Origin: a virus
Virus record (IMG/VR): IMGVR_UViG_3300044985_000073
Span: 1-34,949 of that record
Direction: 5' to 3' (one strand)
DNA: 34,949 nt
In this document: positions 1 to 7,906 of the stretch, piece after piece
Position numbering within the stretch: the stretch's first letter is position 1
Layout: each line of letters starts with the position of its first letter
The notes under the pieces: generated by a model
The model's input: the letters and a program-made list of their open reading frames with translations, nothing else
The model's database searches: none
What the model was told of the DNA's origin: nothing
Translations under genes and position numbers: made by a program

Positions 1-24
1 ATAATAAAATACAGGGATAACATT

Positions 25-273
25 ATGAGATGCAAGTGTAATGCAATTCTTCCTGATCGGCGTATACGTAAAACTATGAAAGTTCCTCACGAAACTATCG
101 AGGGTTACTACACAGTAGTAGAGCTAGATGACGAAGAAGATTTATGCAGTAAGTGTATATCTGTAGCCAGAAGCATGAACCTTTGTGATCATAGTTATAA
201 TTGTAACAACGAAGATTTAGCTGAGCTGGGTATAGATTTACCAGAACTAAATCATGATCACTACGAGAATTAA
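25..273 (+). CDS. Small Cys-rich, possibly zinc-binding phage protein
   Basis: An 82-aa protein of unknown function. It begins MRCKC and has further cysteines at about residues 41, 44, 54 and 60. A CxC near the N-terminus plus a CxxC at mid-length is the pattern of small zinc-binding phage proteins, but zinc binding is an inference. The middle and C-terminal parts are acidic. The start is an ATG preceded by an AGGGA ribosome binding site. It ends 8 nt before the next gene and is probably cotranscribed with it. No enzyme motif is visible. Confidence 0.7.
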   Translation: MRCKCNAILPDRRIRKTMKVPHETIEGYYTVVELDDEEDLCSKCISVARSMNLCDHSYNCNNEDLAELGIDLPELNHDHYEN

Positions 274-281
274 GGTGTATT

Positions 282-626
282 ATGAGTGAAGAAAAGAATT
301 TAGGTGGAGCACCCACTCTAGAAGAACAAGCTGTAAACAGGCACAAAGAAGGTGAAGTACGTTTTGATATCTCAATGGGTAAATTAATGCCCGATGCGAT
401 AAAGAAGTTTCAAAACCTATACAAGAATGAGTATGAGAACTTAAAATACAACCAAAAGCTTGATATACTTAAGTATGTGTTTGCACACAATAAAGAATTT
501 ATGAAGGAGATGGCTAAACTAGAGGCCAAGGATGTCCATAAAGCTATGCAAGATAGTTTAGAAGATGAAGATGATTTCATGCCTACTATCCAGCTGACAC
601 CAAGTAAAGAGAAGTCACTAAACTAA
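282..626 (+). CDS. Hypothetical protein in small-terminase position
   Basis: A 114-aa protein with a Gly/Ala-Pro-containing N-terminus, a mostly helical charged middle (about residues 30-90) and an acidic stretch (EDEDD) near the C-terminus. I recognise no family. It lies a few genes upstream of terL, where a small terminase subunit would be expected, and a small helical acidic protein would fit. There is no clear N-terminal helix-turn-helix, so this is only a positional guess. The ATG is preceded by AAGGTG. The following 260 nt hold no gene. Confidence 0.65.
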   Translation: MSEEKNLGGAPTLEEQAVNRHKEGEVRFDISMGKLMPDAIKKFQNLYKNEYENLKYNQKLDILKYVFAHNKEFMKEMAKLEAKDVHKAMQDSLEDEDDFMPTIQLTPSKEKSLN

Positions 627-870
627 CCTTTACGGGTGAAACTAGATTAACAACAACCATCACGTAGGTTCCCTCTCCTTCCTACTAAGATGGGGCGTAG
701 CTATACTAGCTACAAAACCCTCAGTAAGAGATACTACTTCACTTTCATTGGCGTTATTAAGTTAGCTAACCAATCTAAGCCTCTTACTAACACTACCTAG
801 GCACTTCATGTGCCTAACACAACTCTCCCCTCGCCCCGAACCTTCCTCTCCGAAGGGGAGGGGCTTTTTT
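627..870 (+). other. Structured non-coding leader or small RNA region
   Basis: No credible gene lies in this stretch. It contains a series of inverted repeats: GTAGG/CCTAC (664-668, 681-685), GTAGCTA/TAGCTAC (697-703, 707-713), AGTAAGAG/CTCTTACT (723-730, 781-788) enclosing ATTGG/CCAAT (747-751, 770-774), and TAGGCAC/GTGCCTA (798-804, 810-816). It ends in an intrinsic terminator. It could be a small RNA, an attenuated leader of the next gene, or a packaging-related site. No promoter was recognised inside it. Confidence 0.45.
845..870 (+). terminator. Intrinsic terminator or attenuator before the LamG-like gene
   Basis: Stem CCTCTCC (845-851) pairs with GGGGAGG (855-861) around a GAA loop and is followed by GGC and six T. 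It ends only 18 nt before the ATG at 889, too close for an independent promoter to fit between. The downstream gene is therefore either read through or attenuated here. Upstream C-rich segments (827-832, 833-837, 672-680) can pair with the same G-rich strand. Confidence 0.7.
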
Positions 871-888
871 GTATACAGGACACAATAC

Positions 889-1611
889 ATGAAAACTACA
901 GAATTAAGGTCAAGGTACTTAACCAGTACATTTTTAAAATCAAATCCTATCGAGGCATTAAGACCAACTGTAGGTAATCAACAAGACATAATACACCTAC
1001 CAGATTGTAGGCAAATACTCACATTAAATGGTATAAACCAATATATAGATTGCCCTCGAATAGACGATGTAGAGATACCTAACCCAGCTTTCGAGCTTGA
1101 AGGGTATTTCGACTTAACTACAGGGGGTTCCTTGTGGAGTCAGAATGATGATCCATTTTCATTCTTCAGCTCATTTCATGTTGATATTAACTTTGGTTCG
1201 CCCACAGTAAATATAACTTTACGTGGATCTTCCACTTCCTTCTCAATACCTGAGATAGAGAGAGGTTTTGGTCTATGGGCTTTAAAGATTGCAGCGGGGA
1301 ACTACACTTTCAGGAAGGACGGTAATGTACTGTCTAGTGGTGCAGCTAGTGAAGGTACAGCTACAGAACCAAGCGCAACATTTAAGATCGGTGCTGAGGG
1401 CTTAAGTGGTGGAGCCAGTAATTATATCACTGGGGAGACAAGAGACCACAAGCTTTGGATCAACGGTGACAGAGATACAGGAACCCTACACAGACACTAC
1501 CCACTAGACGATGGTTTCGCTAATGATCCCACAGCTAGGGAGTTAGTATCTGGAGCTGACGGTGTTGTAGTTAATGCCACAGGCGGTTCTTGGGGCGATA
1601 GTTGCCTGTAA
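889..1611 (+). CDS. LamG/concanavalin-like domain protein, probable virion surface protein
   Basis: A 240-aa protein. The ATG at 889 is preceded by AGGA at 8 nt; the open frame extends upstream to 808 but that part lies over the terminator and lacks a ribosome binding site. From about residue 50 on it looks like a LamG/concanavalin A-like jelly roll: LTLNGINQYIDCP, then alternating strands, a KDG-N turn, and a DHKLWINGD segment near the C-terminus. Such domains bind sugars or decorate virions. There is no signal peptide. The gene sits alone between a terminator and a DUF1353-like gene, away from the tail genes. Role inferred from fold only. Confidence 0.65.
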   Translation: MKTTELRSRYLTSTFLKSNPIEALRPTVGNQQDIIHLPDCRQILTLNGINQYIDCPRIDDVEIPNPAFELEGYFDLTTGGSLWSQNDDPFSFFSSFHVDINFGSPTVNITLRGSSTSFSIPEIERGFGLWALKIAAGNYTFRKDGNVLSSGAASEGTATEPSATFKIGAEGLSGGASNYITGETRDHKLWINGDRDTGTLHRHYPLDDGFANDPTARELVSGADGVVVNATGGSWGDSCL

Positions 1612-1678
1612 TTATTGGCAACTATGTGATGGCTGTTTATAAAGACATATGTAGTAGGTAGACGATACAGGAGAGTCT

Positions 1679-2116
1679 GTGAGAATATATAAGTGGTTAA
1701 CTGAAGAAGAGGTGTACTTTGGGCTAAAAGTCCACTACGGGACTCCCTACACGCTCTTTGCTAAAGGTAAGAAAGAATTAGTTATGTACCATGCATCAGG
1801 TAATATGTATATCAACCCTGCTTTTGCGTGGGACGGTTGTAGCCCTACTATAGTTGTGTTTGATAGTGGAACTAAGCTAGGTATATGGGATGGGGATATG
1901 GATGGCATCACAAAGAAGCAGAAGCTATATTACCCTACATTAAAGCATGATATACTGTGCCAACTATTAGCTAAATACAAAGATAAGTTTTGTTACACAC
2001 AAAAAGAAATAGATGAAGAATTTAAGAAAGATATGAAAGCAGTTAAGTTCATATTCACAGTACCATACTACTTAGCTGTCAGGCTTTATCAGACAGTCAA
2101 GGGTTGGTTTAAGTAA
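1679..2116 (+). CDS. DUF1353-like phage protein
   Basis: A 145-aa protein starting at GTG 1679 with AGGAG 5 nt upstream. Residues about 48-56 (PAFAWDGCSP) and 87-93 (TLKHDIL), followed by a helical segment with KEIDEEFKKDMK, follow the DUF1353 pattern of a WDGAS-type turn and a conserved HD. The biochemical role of that family is not established; a peptidase-like fold has been suggested. The C-terminus is hydrophobic and basic (about residues 125-145), possibly membrane-associated. It is 18 nt upstream of the HNH gene. Confidence 0.6.
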   Translation: MRIYKWLTEEEVYFGLKVHYGTPYTLFAKGKKELVMYHASGNMYINPAFAWDGCSPTIVVFDSGTKLGIWDGDMDGITKKQKLYYPTLKHDILCQLLAKYKDKFCYTQKEIDEEFKKDMKAVKFIFTVPYYLAVRLYQTVKGWFK

Positions 2117-2134
2117 AATAAAAGAGGGGAAATA

Positions 2135-2860
2135 ATGACAGAGATTTGGAAAGGTATACAAGAGGTTGATGGACGATATCAAGTATCTAATCTTGGTAAG
2201 GTTAGGAATACGAACACAGGTAGGGTCTTAAAGCCTAAGTCAGATAAAGACGGTTATCATGAGTACTGCTTAAGGAAAGATAAGAAGAACCTACATAGAA
2301 GAGGGCATAGGCTAGTTTTGCAAGCGTTCACACCTACCACAGATAGTGAGTTAGTTGTGAATCATAAAAACAATATCAAGTACGACAATAATATATTAAA
2401 TTTAGAATGGGTTACAGTGCAAGGTAATACCCAACACTACTACGGAGGCTACCACAAAGAGGGTAGAGGGTTGTCTACCTTAAGCAAGTTAGAGTGGAGC
2501 TACGTACTATACTTACACAGAGCAGGCATCAGCTACCCAGCTATAAAAGCTAATATAGGCCTCAATATAAGTAGAGCAGACTCTATAGGAACAGTGCTTA
2601 GCGGGGAGAGACTTAGTGCTTTTACTGGATTCACTACAGATCAAAGAATAACGGATCGTATAGTAGGCAAGATAAGTAAAGAGCAAGTTAAGAGTATATT
2701 GACAGACTATTACGACAAAGGGGTCACCAACGGACAACTAGCTTTGAAATATAGTATATCTATAGCACAAGTACATAGAATCTGTAACGGAACTAGACAC
2801 AAAGAGGTGTACGAAGATTTTGTAACGAGTAGAGGTTCTGATGCCAAGAAAAAACAGTAA
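2135..2860 (+). CDS. Free-standing NUMOD4-HNH homing endonuclease
   Basis: A 241-aa DNA endonuclease. The N-terminus (about 3-28, EIWKGIQEVDGRYQVSNLG) is a NUMOD4 motif, and residues about 62-95 form an HNH_3 nuclease with VNHKNNIKYDNN and NLEWVT. The C-terminal half shows two helix-turn-helix-like units (about 117-165 and 180-225), probably for target recognition. The start is an ATG after GAGGGG. Its 3' end overlaps the terL start by 20 nt, leaving terL intact. Such genes spread by cutting a related phage lacking them. Because the adjacent terL intron has no ORF, this enzyme is the obvious candidate to mobilise it, but its target is unknown. Confidence 0.88.
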   Translation: MTEIWKGIQEVDGRYQVSNLGKVRNTNTGRVLKPKSDKDGYHEYCLRKDKKNLHRRGHRLVLQAFTPTTDSELVVNHKNNIKYDNNILNLEWVTVQGNTQHYYGGYHKEGRGLSTLSKLEWSYVLYLHRAGISYPAIKANIGLNISRADSIGTVLSGERLSAFTGFTTDQRITDRIVGKISKEQVKSILTDYYDKGVTNGQLALKYSISIAQVHRICNGTRHKEVYEDFVTSRGSDAKKKQ

Positions 2861-5716
2861 AAGAAAGAGTAAGTTTGCAGAAACTAAACCCCAAGAAGGC
2901 AAGCAAACTCTAGCTTTCACGACAAAGGTAGATTTTATGATCTACGGAGGTAAACTTGTGCCTCCCCTTCCACAGTAATGTGATTGCCAAAAACCTATCT
3001 AATCGGGGAAACCTAAACAGTTAATGCTGTAGGCAATCCTGAGCGAAGTCCACTGTTAGTGGATGTGCCAAGAGACTAAAGGTGATGAGTGTAGCCTTGT
3101 AAGACTGTAAGCGATAGACAGTTTGAAACGGTAGGCATCCTGAGAAAGGATGAAGATATAGTCCGACACCATAAGAAATTATGGGAGGTGTAGCGACCTC
3201 ATAACGCCAAGGCAAGGGGCGCTGGTAAAGCAGTGCCTGTAAACCAAGCAATACCAACAGAAGGTGGTTTTGTTAATTTAATTGATATCTCTGAAGGAGA
3301 TTACGTCCTAGGTTCAGACGGAAAACCTAACAAAGTAGTGAAGTTACACCCTATAGAGTCACAAGACACTTATAAGCTGTCCTTCTCAGATGGGACAGTA
3401 CAAGAGTGTTCTGGAAACCACCTATGGAACGCTTGGAGAGCGAATCAAGCTGTGACTATAAATGGTAAAAGAGTCTCAGGAGTAGCCTCACAAAAGACTG
3501 TAGACACCCTAAAGCTACTAGAGTGGGTCAGTAAAGCAAAGATTGCATCAGGAACTAAAAGATACCCATTACTACCTCTATCAGGTGAAGTAACATTCAA
3601 CAAGAAAGAGTTACAGATAGACCCATACACTCTAGGATTGTTGCTAGGAGATGGGTGCATCACAGAGAAAGCCAACACAACTATAACTACAATTGACAGT
3701 AGTATTCGAGAGTACCTACAAGGTAAATTCCCAGCAGGAGTATCTGTAGATAGTAAGATAGGTACAGAGGCAGTAGCAGTACGTTTCAAAGGCAGTACAC
3801 TAGTAGCCCTAAAACAGAAACTAGAAACCCTAGACTTGTACGGAAGAGATAGCAAGACTAAGTTCGTACCTAAAAACTACCTACAATCGTCTATCGAAGA
3901 TAGGTATGAGATATTGCAAGGACTGTTAGATACAGATGGTACTGTAGATAAAAGGGGGCAGGTGTACTTTTATAGCTGCTCTAAAGAGTTAGCAGTAGGT
4001 GTAAGGTCTTTAGTGGAGTCGTTAGGTGGTGTTTGTACTATGACATCTAAGCTAGGTAAGTATAAAGATAAAGAAGGCAATACTGTATCTTGCTCTGAGT
4101 ACTTCACTGTAAGAATAAAACACAGAGAACCTCACAAACTCTTCAAACTACATAGAAAATTAGAAAGGGTGAAAGTATGTCAAGGTTTTTACAGAAAACT
4201 GATTGACATTGAAGTTTTACCTGCACAAGATATGCGGTGTATTACTGTTGAGAGAGAAGATGGATTATTCCTTACTGGAGATAGGTTTCTAGTAACCCAC
4301 AATTCGGAGTTACTAGCTATGCGCCCACTAGAGTACGTCAACGACCCTAATTTTTCAGGGGTATTCTTTCGTAGGCAGTATGCAGAATTAACAGGGGCAG
4401 GAGGTTTGTGGGATAAGTCTAAGAAGATGTACCCAGAGTTTAAAGCTAAACCTAATATATCCAACTTGAGGTGGGATTTCCCTACGGGCGCACAAGTCAG
4501 GATGTCCCATATGCACACAGAAGATAGTAAGGAGTCTCACAGGGGACTGCAATACTCTTTTATAGGTTTCGATGAAATAGATCAGTTCTCAAAAGATCAA
4601 GTACAATTTCTCCTAACATGTTTACGTTCAGAAGCAGATATGGATTCCTTCTGCATAGGTACATGTAACCCTAACCCCGATAGTTGGGTTCTAGAGTTAG
4701 TGAAGTGGTATTTGGATGAAGAGGGTACTCCAAGAGAGGATAGGTGTGGGACTATAAGATACTACATAGTATTAGATGGAGATTTTGTTTTTGGTGAATC
4801 TGAGGAGTATTTCAAAGAGAACTATCCAGATGCAGTATTTGTACACAACCCGACTACTAAAGAAGACATCTACATACCCCCTAAAACTTTCACATATATA
4901 CCGGGAAATATTTTTGATAACCCAGCACTAATAGAAGCTAACCCTAGATATTTATCAGAATTACAAAATTTACCTGACCACGAAAGGGCAAGACAATTAT
5001 GGGGGAATTGGTATGCAAGGCCAAGCGGAAGTTCCAGTTGGGAGAGGTCTTGGCTAGTAGGTGCAGACCGAGTACCCGCTAATAGTCGAGGAGTTAGAGC
5101 ATACGACCTAGCAGCCAAAGAACCTTCAGAAGTCTATCGTCACCCAGATGCGACAGTCTCGGTACAAATGTGGAAATGCCCTCAAGGGTACTACTACTTA
5201 ACAGGAAACTACCACCCTAAGTTCATAGATAACGTAGACAATAAAGAAGTGTACGGTAGGGTCAGAAAGCGTATCGGTGACAGAAACAACGTCATGTTTG
5301 ACCAGTGTGAACTGGACGGGATAGACATCCCAGTAGTACTACCTCAAGATGTAGGTGCAGCAGGAATACAGGCGTTAGAGGATTTACAGAAACAATTCGC
5401 AAGTAGGGGCTACAGGACTATGAAAGACCCCATGCCTACTACAAGAGGTAAGCTTCTTAGGTTCCTACCCTTTGCAGATGCCTCACAAAATGGACTAGTG
5501 CGTATTGTACTAGAAACTTTCCCTAATCAAGACACACTAAATTACATATTCAAAGAGTTAGAGGCTTTTGATGGAGAGAGAAGTACGGCACATAGGAAAG
5601 ATGATTTCCCTGATGCAATAGCCACTGCCTACAATGCTTTAAACAAACAGGCAGTACATACCCCAGCTATATTCTCTGCCATCAACTCCCCAACACTAAT
5701 ATCCAATCTGCGCTAG
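2841..5716 (+). CDS. terL: Terminase large subunit, interrupted by a group I intron and an intein
   Basis: The DNA-packaging motor ATPase/nuclease. Exons are 2841-2951 (37 aa) and 3212-5716. The second contains six terminase residues (3212-3229), the intein (3230-4303) and the C-extein (4304-5716, 470 aa). The mature protein would be about 513 aa, normal for TerL. Splicing both elements out rebuilds a P-loop, YGGARGAGKS. Downstream are a Walker B-like FIGFDEID, a TCNPNPDSW coupling-like motif, and nuclease-domain features RAYDLAAKEP and DDFPDAIATAYN. The ATG at 2841 follows AGAGG at 5 nt and overlaps the HNH gene by 20 nt. An unspliced transcript would stop at TAA 2976-2978 inside the intron, so both splicing steps are needed for packaging. 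Splice boundaries are inferred from sequence. Confidence 0.93.
2952..3211 (+). mobile_element. Group I intron in terL, ORF-less
   Basis: A 260-nt intron. P1: exon GGAGGT (2946-2951) pairs with guide GCCTCC (2960-2965), leaving the expected U-G pair at the 5' splice site. Core elements: P-like AATCGGGGAAACC (2999-3012), Q-like AATCCTGAGC (3035-3044), R with GACTA (3074-3078) and S AAGATATAGTCC (3153-3164), giving P7 GACTA/TAGTC. P8 is CATCC/GGATG. The intron ends in G (3211), as group I introns do, and joins GGT to GCA in frame. It resembles the IA group of phage T4-like introns. It has no endonuclease gene of its own. Confidence 0.9.
3230..4303 (+). mobile_element. Class 3-type intein with LAGLIDADG endonuclease in TerL
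   Basis: A 358-aa protein-splicing element in frame within TerL, between P-loop Lys and Ser. It starts with Ala1, not Cys or Ser, and ends THN with Ser at +1. Splicing block B reads SGNHLW (His64, Trp66), block F has RCITVE with Cys337, and Thr356 precedes the terminal His-Asn. This Trp-Cys-Thr set is the signature of class 3 inteins, which do not need an N-terminal nucleophile. The homing endonuclease has two LAGLIDADG motifs, LGLLLGDGC (135-143) and LQGLLDTDG (229-237), and looks intact. A GTG-started frame at 3233 is not a real gene start. Confidence 0.92.
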
Positions 5717-5773
5717 ATATTAGCACTAAAACAGCATAGAGACTACCTCGCAACCCCCAAGTACTGCAAAAGC

Positions 5774-5802
5774 TTGACATATTGTGAGATAGTCTTTATA
5801 AT
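5774..5802 (+). promoter_or_regulatory. Consensus sigma70-type promoter for the head gene cluster
   Basis: TTGACA (5774-5779) and TATAAT (5797-5802) are separated by exactly 17 bp. Both hexamers are perfect consensus. It lies in the 134-nt gap after terL and points at the portal gene, so it probably drives portal, protease, scaffold and capsid genes with the host RNA polymerase. Confidence 0.88.
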
Positions 5803-5850
5803 TATATCTATAACGTAATAAATTAAATAATCTCTCAGAGGAGGCTAAAA

Positions 5851-7380
5851 TTGGAACCTCAATCCAACAAGGATACTGAGGTAATCTTAGATAAAGAAAC
5901 TATCGTTAAAGCAGCTTCCATTGATGAGAACACCACTCGCTTAAGACTAGGGGAGACAGGTTATCCCGCCCTTTGGGTTAATCAAGATCAAATAGAAGAA
6001 GATAAGATATGTGAGTTAAGCTTCCCTAACAGCATTAACACGTACAATGATATGTACATGGATGATGCGATATTTAAAGGTGTGACATATACCTCTAACT
6101 ATTTAAAGAAAGCTCTAAGCACACATTGTATCGAAACTCATTCCAAACATGAGACTACAGAACCTTCAGCTAAATCCAAAGAAGCTAGAGACTTTGTAGA
6201 CTATTGCTTTAATAGCGTAGACGGTGGATTATTCCCTTTCTACAATAACTTGCTAACTTACGTAAAGAATGGTACTAGTATTATTCATAAGAGTTACACC
6301 AAAGTAACTAAAGGTAAGTATACAGGTAAGCTTAGAATCAAAAGATTATCTCCAAGAGCAGTAAGGTCAGTTAATAAATGGCTGTTTGATAAAGACCAAG
6401 TACTAACTGGTTTTGAACAAGACAACTTCTATCGTGACCCTGCCAAAAGAAACACTACCCCAGACCTCGTTCAGTACACTGAAATACCAGCCAGTAAGAT
6501 TATGGTGTTTGCACACAATGCAACGCTAGGTAATCCTTTTGGTAGGAGTGTGTTGGATAGTGTTTGGACTTTGTGGAAAGAAAAGAAAGCCATATCTAAT
6601 TACCAGAATATAGGTATCTCTAAGAACCTTAGCGGTGTACTTAAGATAGAAGTTCCTAGTGAAGATTTAGCAGCAGCAGCTACAGACCCCACTGGTGCGG
6701 TAGCCCAATCTATTAAGATATTAAGTAAGAACGCAGCTCTCTCCCACAGAGGAGAGAATACTTTCTTGATGTTACCCTCAGATACATTCGATGCAGGCAG
6801 TATTAAGAAATACAACGCTACGCTAATGGGTGTGGAAGGTGGTACTTCTAATATAGATTTAAGTAACATACTTAACACTAAGAATAAAGACATTCTTGAT
6901 TGCTTTGGTTGTGGTTTTATCACACTAGGTAATGATGGTGGTGGTTCTTTCTCACTAGCTGAGACTAAGACTAACGCATTCGCAATATTATTGCAAGAGC
7001 ATTTATTCTTTATTGAAGATGTTATCAACAGAGAGCTTATACCTCAGCTACTAGCAATGAATGGCTTTCATCTCGAACAAGAAGATATGCCTATATTTAA
7101 AGCTGGTGATATTGAAGGTATCTCTTTAGATGAAGTTGGTAAATACATGCAACGTGTAGCAGCAGTTGGTATCTTATCTAAAGATCAAGACTTAGACGCT
7201 TACGCAAGAGCACAACTACCTAAAGCACCTAAACCCGCATACGACAAACCTCTGCCTGAAAACGTAGTTGATGAAACTTCCAGAAGTGGAGATGGTATGT
7301 CAAGTGGTATGAACAATGGTGTAGGTAAAATTAATGGTAGTTCAGGTGATACATCAACAGCTAATGTAGAGAATAATTAA
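5851..7380 (+). CDS. Portal protein
   Basis: A 509-aa protein forming the dodecameric DNA channel at the capsid vertex. It starts at TTG 5851, 6 nt after GAGGAGG. Length, position between terL and the capsid protease, and motifs such as GNPFGRSVLD (about 225) followed by a long helical region and a LAETKTNAFAILLQ helix (about 375-390) fit DUF935-type portals. The C-terminal 40 residues are low-complexity Ser/Gly/Asn, as is common in portal tails. No membrane segments. It is 1 nt upstream of the protease gene and is probably translationally coupled. Confidence 0.87.
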   Translation: MEPQSNKDTEVILDKETIVKAASIDENTTRLRLGETGYPALWVNQDQIEEDKICELSFPNSINTYNDMYMDDAIFKGVTYTSNYLKKALSTHCIETHSKHETTEPSAKSKEARDFVDYCFNSVDGGLFPFYNNLLTYVKNGTSIIHKSYTKVTKGKYTGKLRIKRLSPRAVRSVNKWLFDKDQVLTGFEQDNFYRDPAKRNTTPDLVQYTEIPASKIMVFAHNATLGNPFGRSVLDSVWTLWKEKKAISNYQNIGISKNLSGVLKIEVPSEDLAAAATDPTGAVAQSIKILSKNAALSHRGENTFLMLPSDTFDAGSIKKYNATLMGVEGGTSNIDLSNILNTKNKDILDCFGCGFITLGNDGGGSFSLAETKTNAFAILLQEHLFFIEDVINRELIPQLLAMNGFHLEQEDMPIFKAGDIEGISLDEVGKYMQRVAAVGILSKDQDLDAYARAQLPKAPKPAYDKPLPENVVDETSRSGDGMSSGMNNGVGKINGSSGDTSTANVENN

Positions 7381-7381
7381 T

Positions 7382-7906
7382 ATGAGCGATAAAGAGAATA
7401 AAGTAACAGCTTACCTTCTCAAGGCGTTATCTATTGCTACTAGTGGTTACACTACAGCAGAAGGTATCGTAAGTGAGATACAGAAAGAGGTAGGGGAATC
7501 CATACCTGTTCACAAGCAGCTTGACGAAGAAGAGATGATTGCTATCGAACCTTTGTATATCAAACCTAATGATGCAGATGCTCACGGTGATGGTATTACA
7601 GAGCAAGATCTTCGTAAGATGGTTGATAACTTCAATGACAATATCTCTACTATAAAGAGTAAGATTCATCATCAAGTAGAAGTGGATGGCTTCCATCCCG
7701 TCAAGGCTTGGGTTAATGAAGTGGAATGTTACATTGGTGACACACTAGTTCCTGAATTACAGCCAGTAGTTAAGATGCAGTTCACTGATAAAACTCACTG
7801 GGAAAGGCGTAAAGCCAGTACATATAAAGGTGTGAGTATCGGTGCTCTAGGTAAACGAATACCTAACCCAGACTATATAGATGAGGATAACGCTAGTGAC
7901 AGCTAA
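7382..7906 (+). CDS. XkdF-like prohead serine protease
   Basis: A 174-aa protein matching the XkdF family of capsid maturation proteases: PLYIKPNDADAHGDGITEQD (about 57-76), a helix, then KIHHQVEVDG (about 97-106), KAWVNEVE, and near the C-terminus KGVSIGALGKR. The HH and the Ser in GVSIG are likely catalytic by analogy with this family. Expected role: trims scaffold and capsid protein after prohead assembly. It ends 11 nt inside the next gene, which is in another frame; in related phages protease and scaffold can be one polypeptide, so these two frames may be a split version. Confidence 0.8.
   Translation: MSDKENKVTAYLLKALSIATSGYTTAEGIVSEIQKEVGESIPVHKQLDEEEMIAIEPLYIKPNDADAHGDGITEQDLRKMVDNFNDNISTIKSKIHHQVEVDGFHPVKAWVNEVECYIGDTLVPELQPVVKMQFTDKTHWERRKASTYKGVSIGALGKRIPNPDYIDEDNASDS

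Noticed and set aside
808-888. N-terminal extension of the LamG-like protein to 808
   Set aside because: It would cover the terminator hairpin, reads as unlikely Pro/Ser-rich sequence and lacks a ribosome binding site; ATG 889 has one.
3233-5716. GTG start at 3233 for a stand-alone 827-aa protein
   Set aside because: The codon lies at intein residue 2, has no ribosome binding site, and the frame is continuous with P-loop codons upstream; it is the intron-spliced terL.
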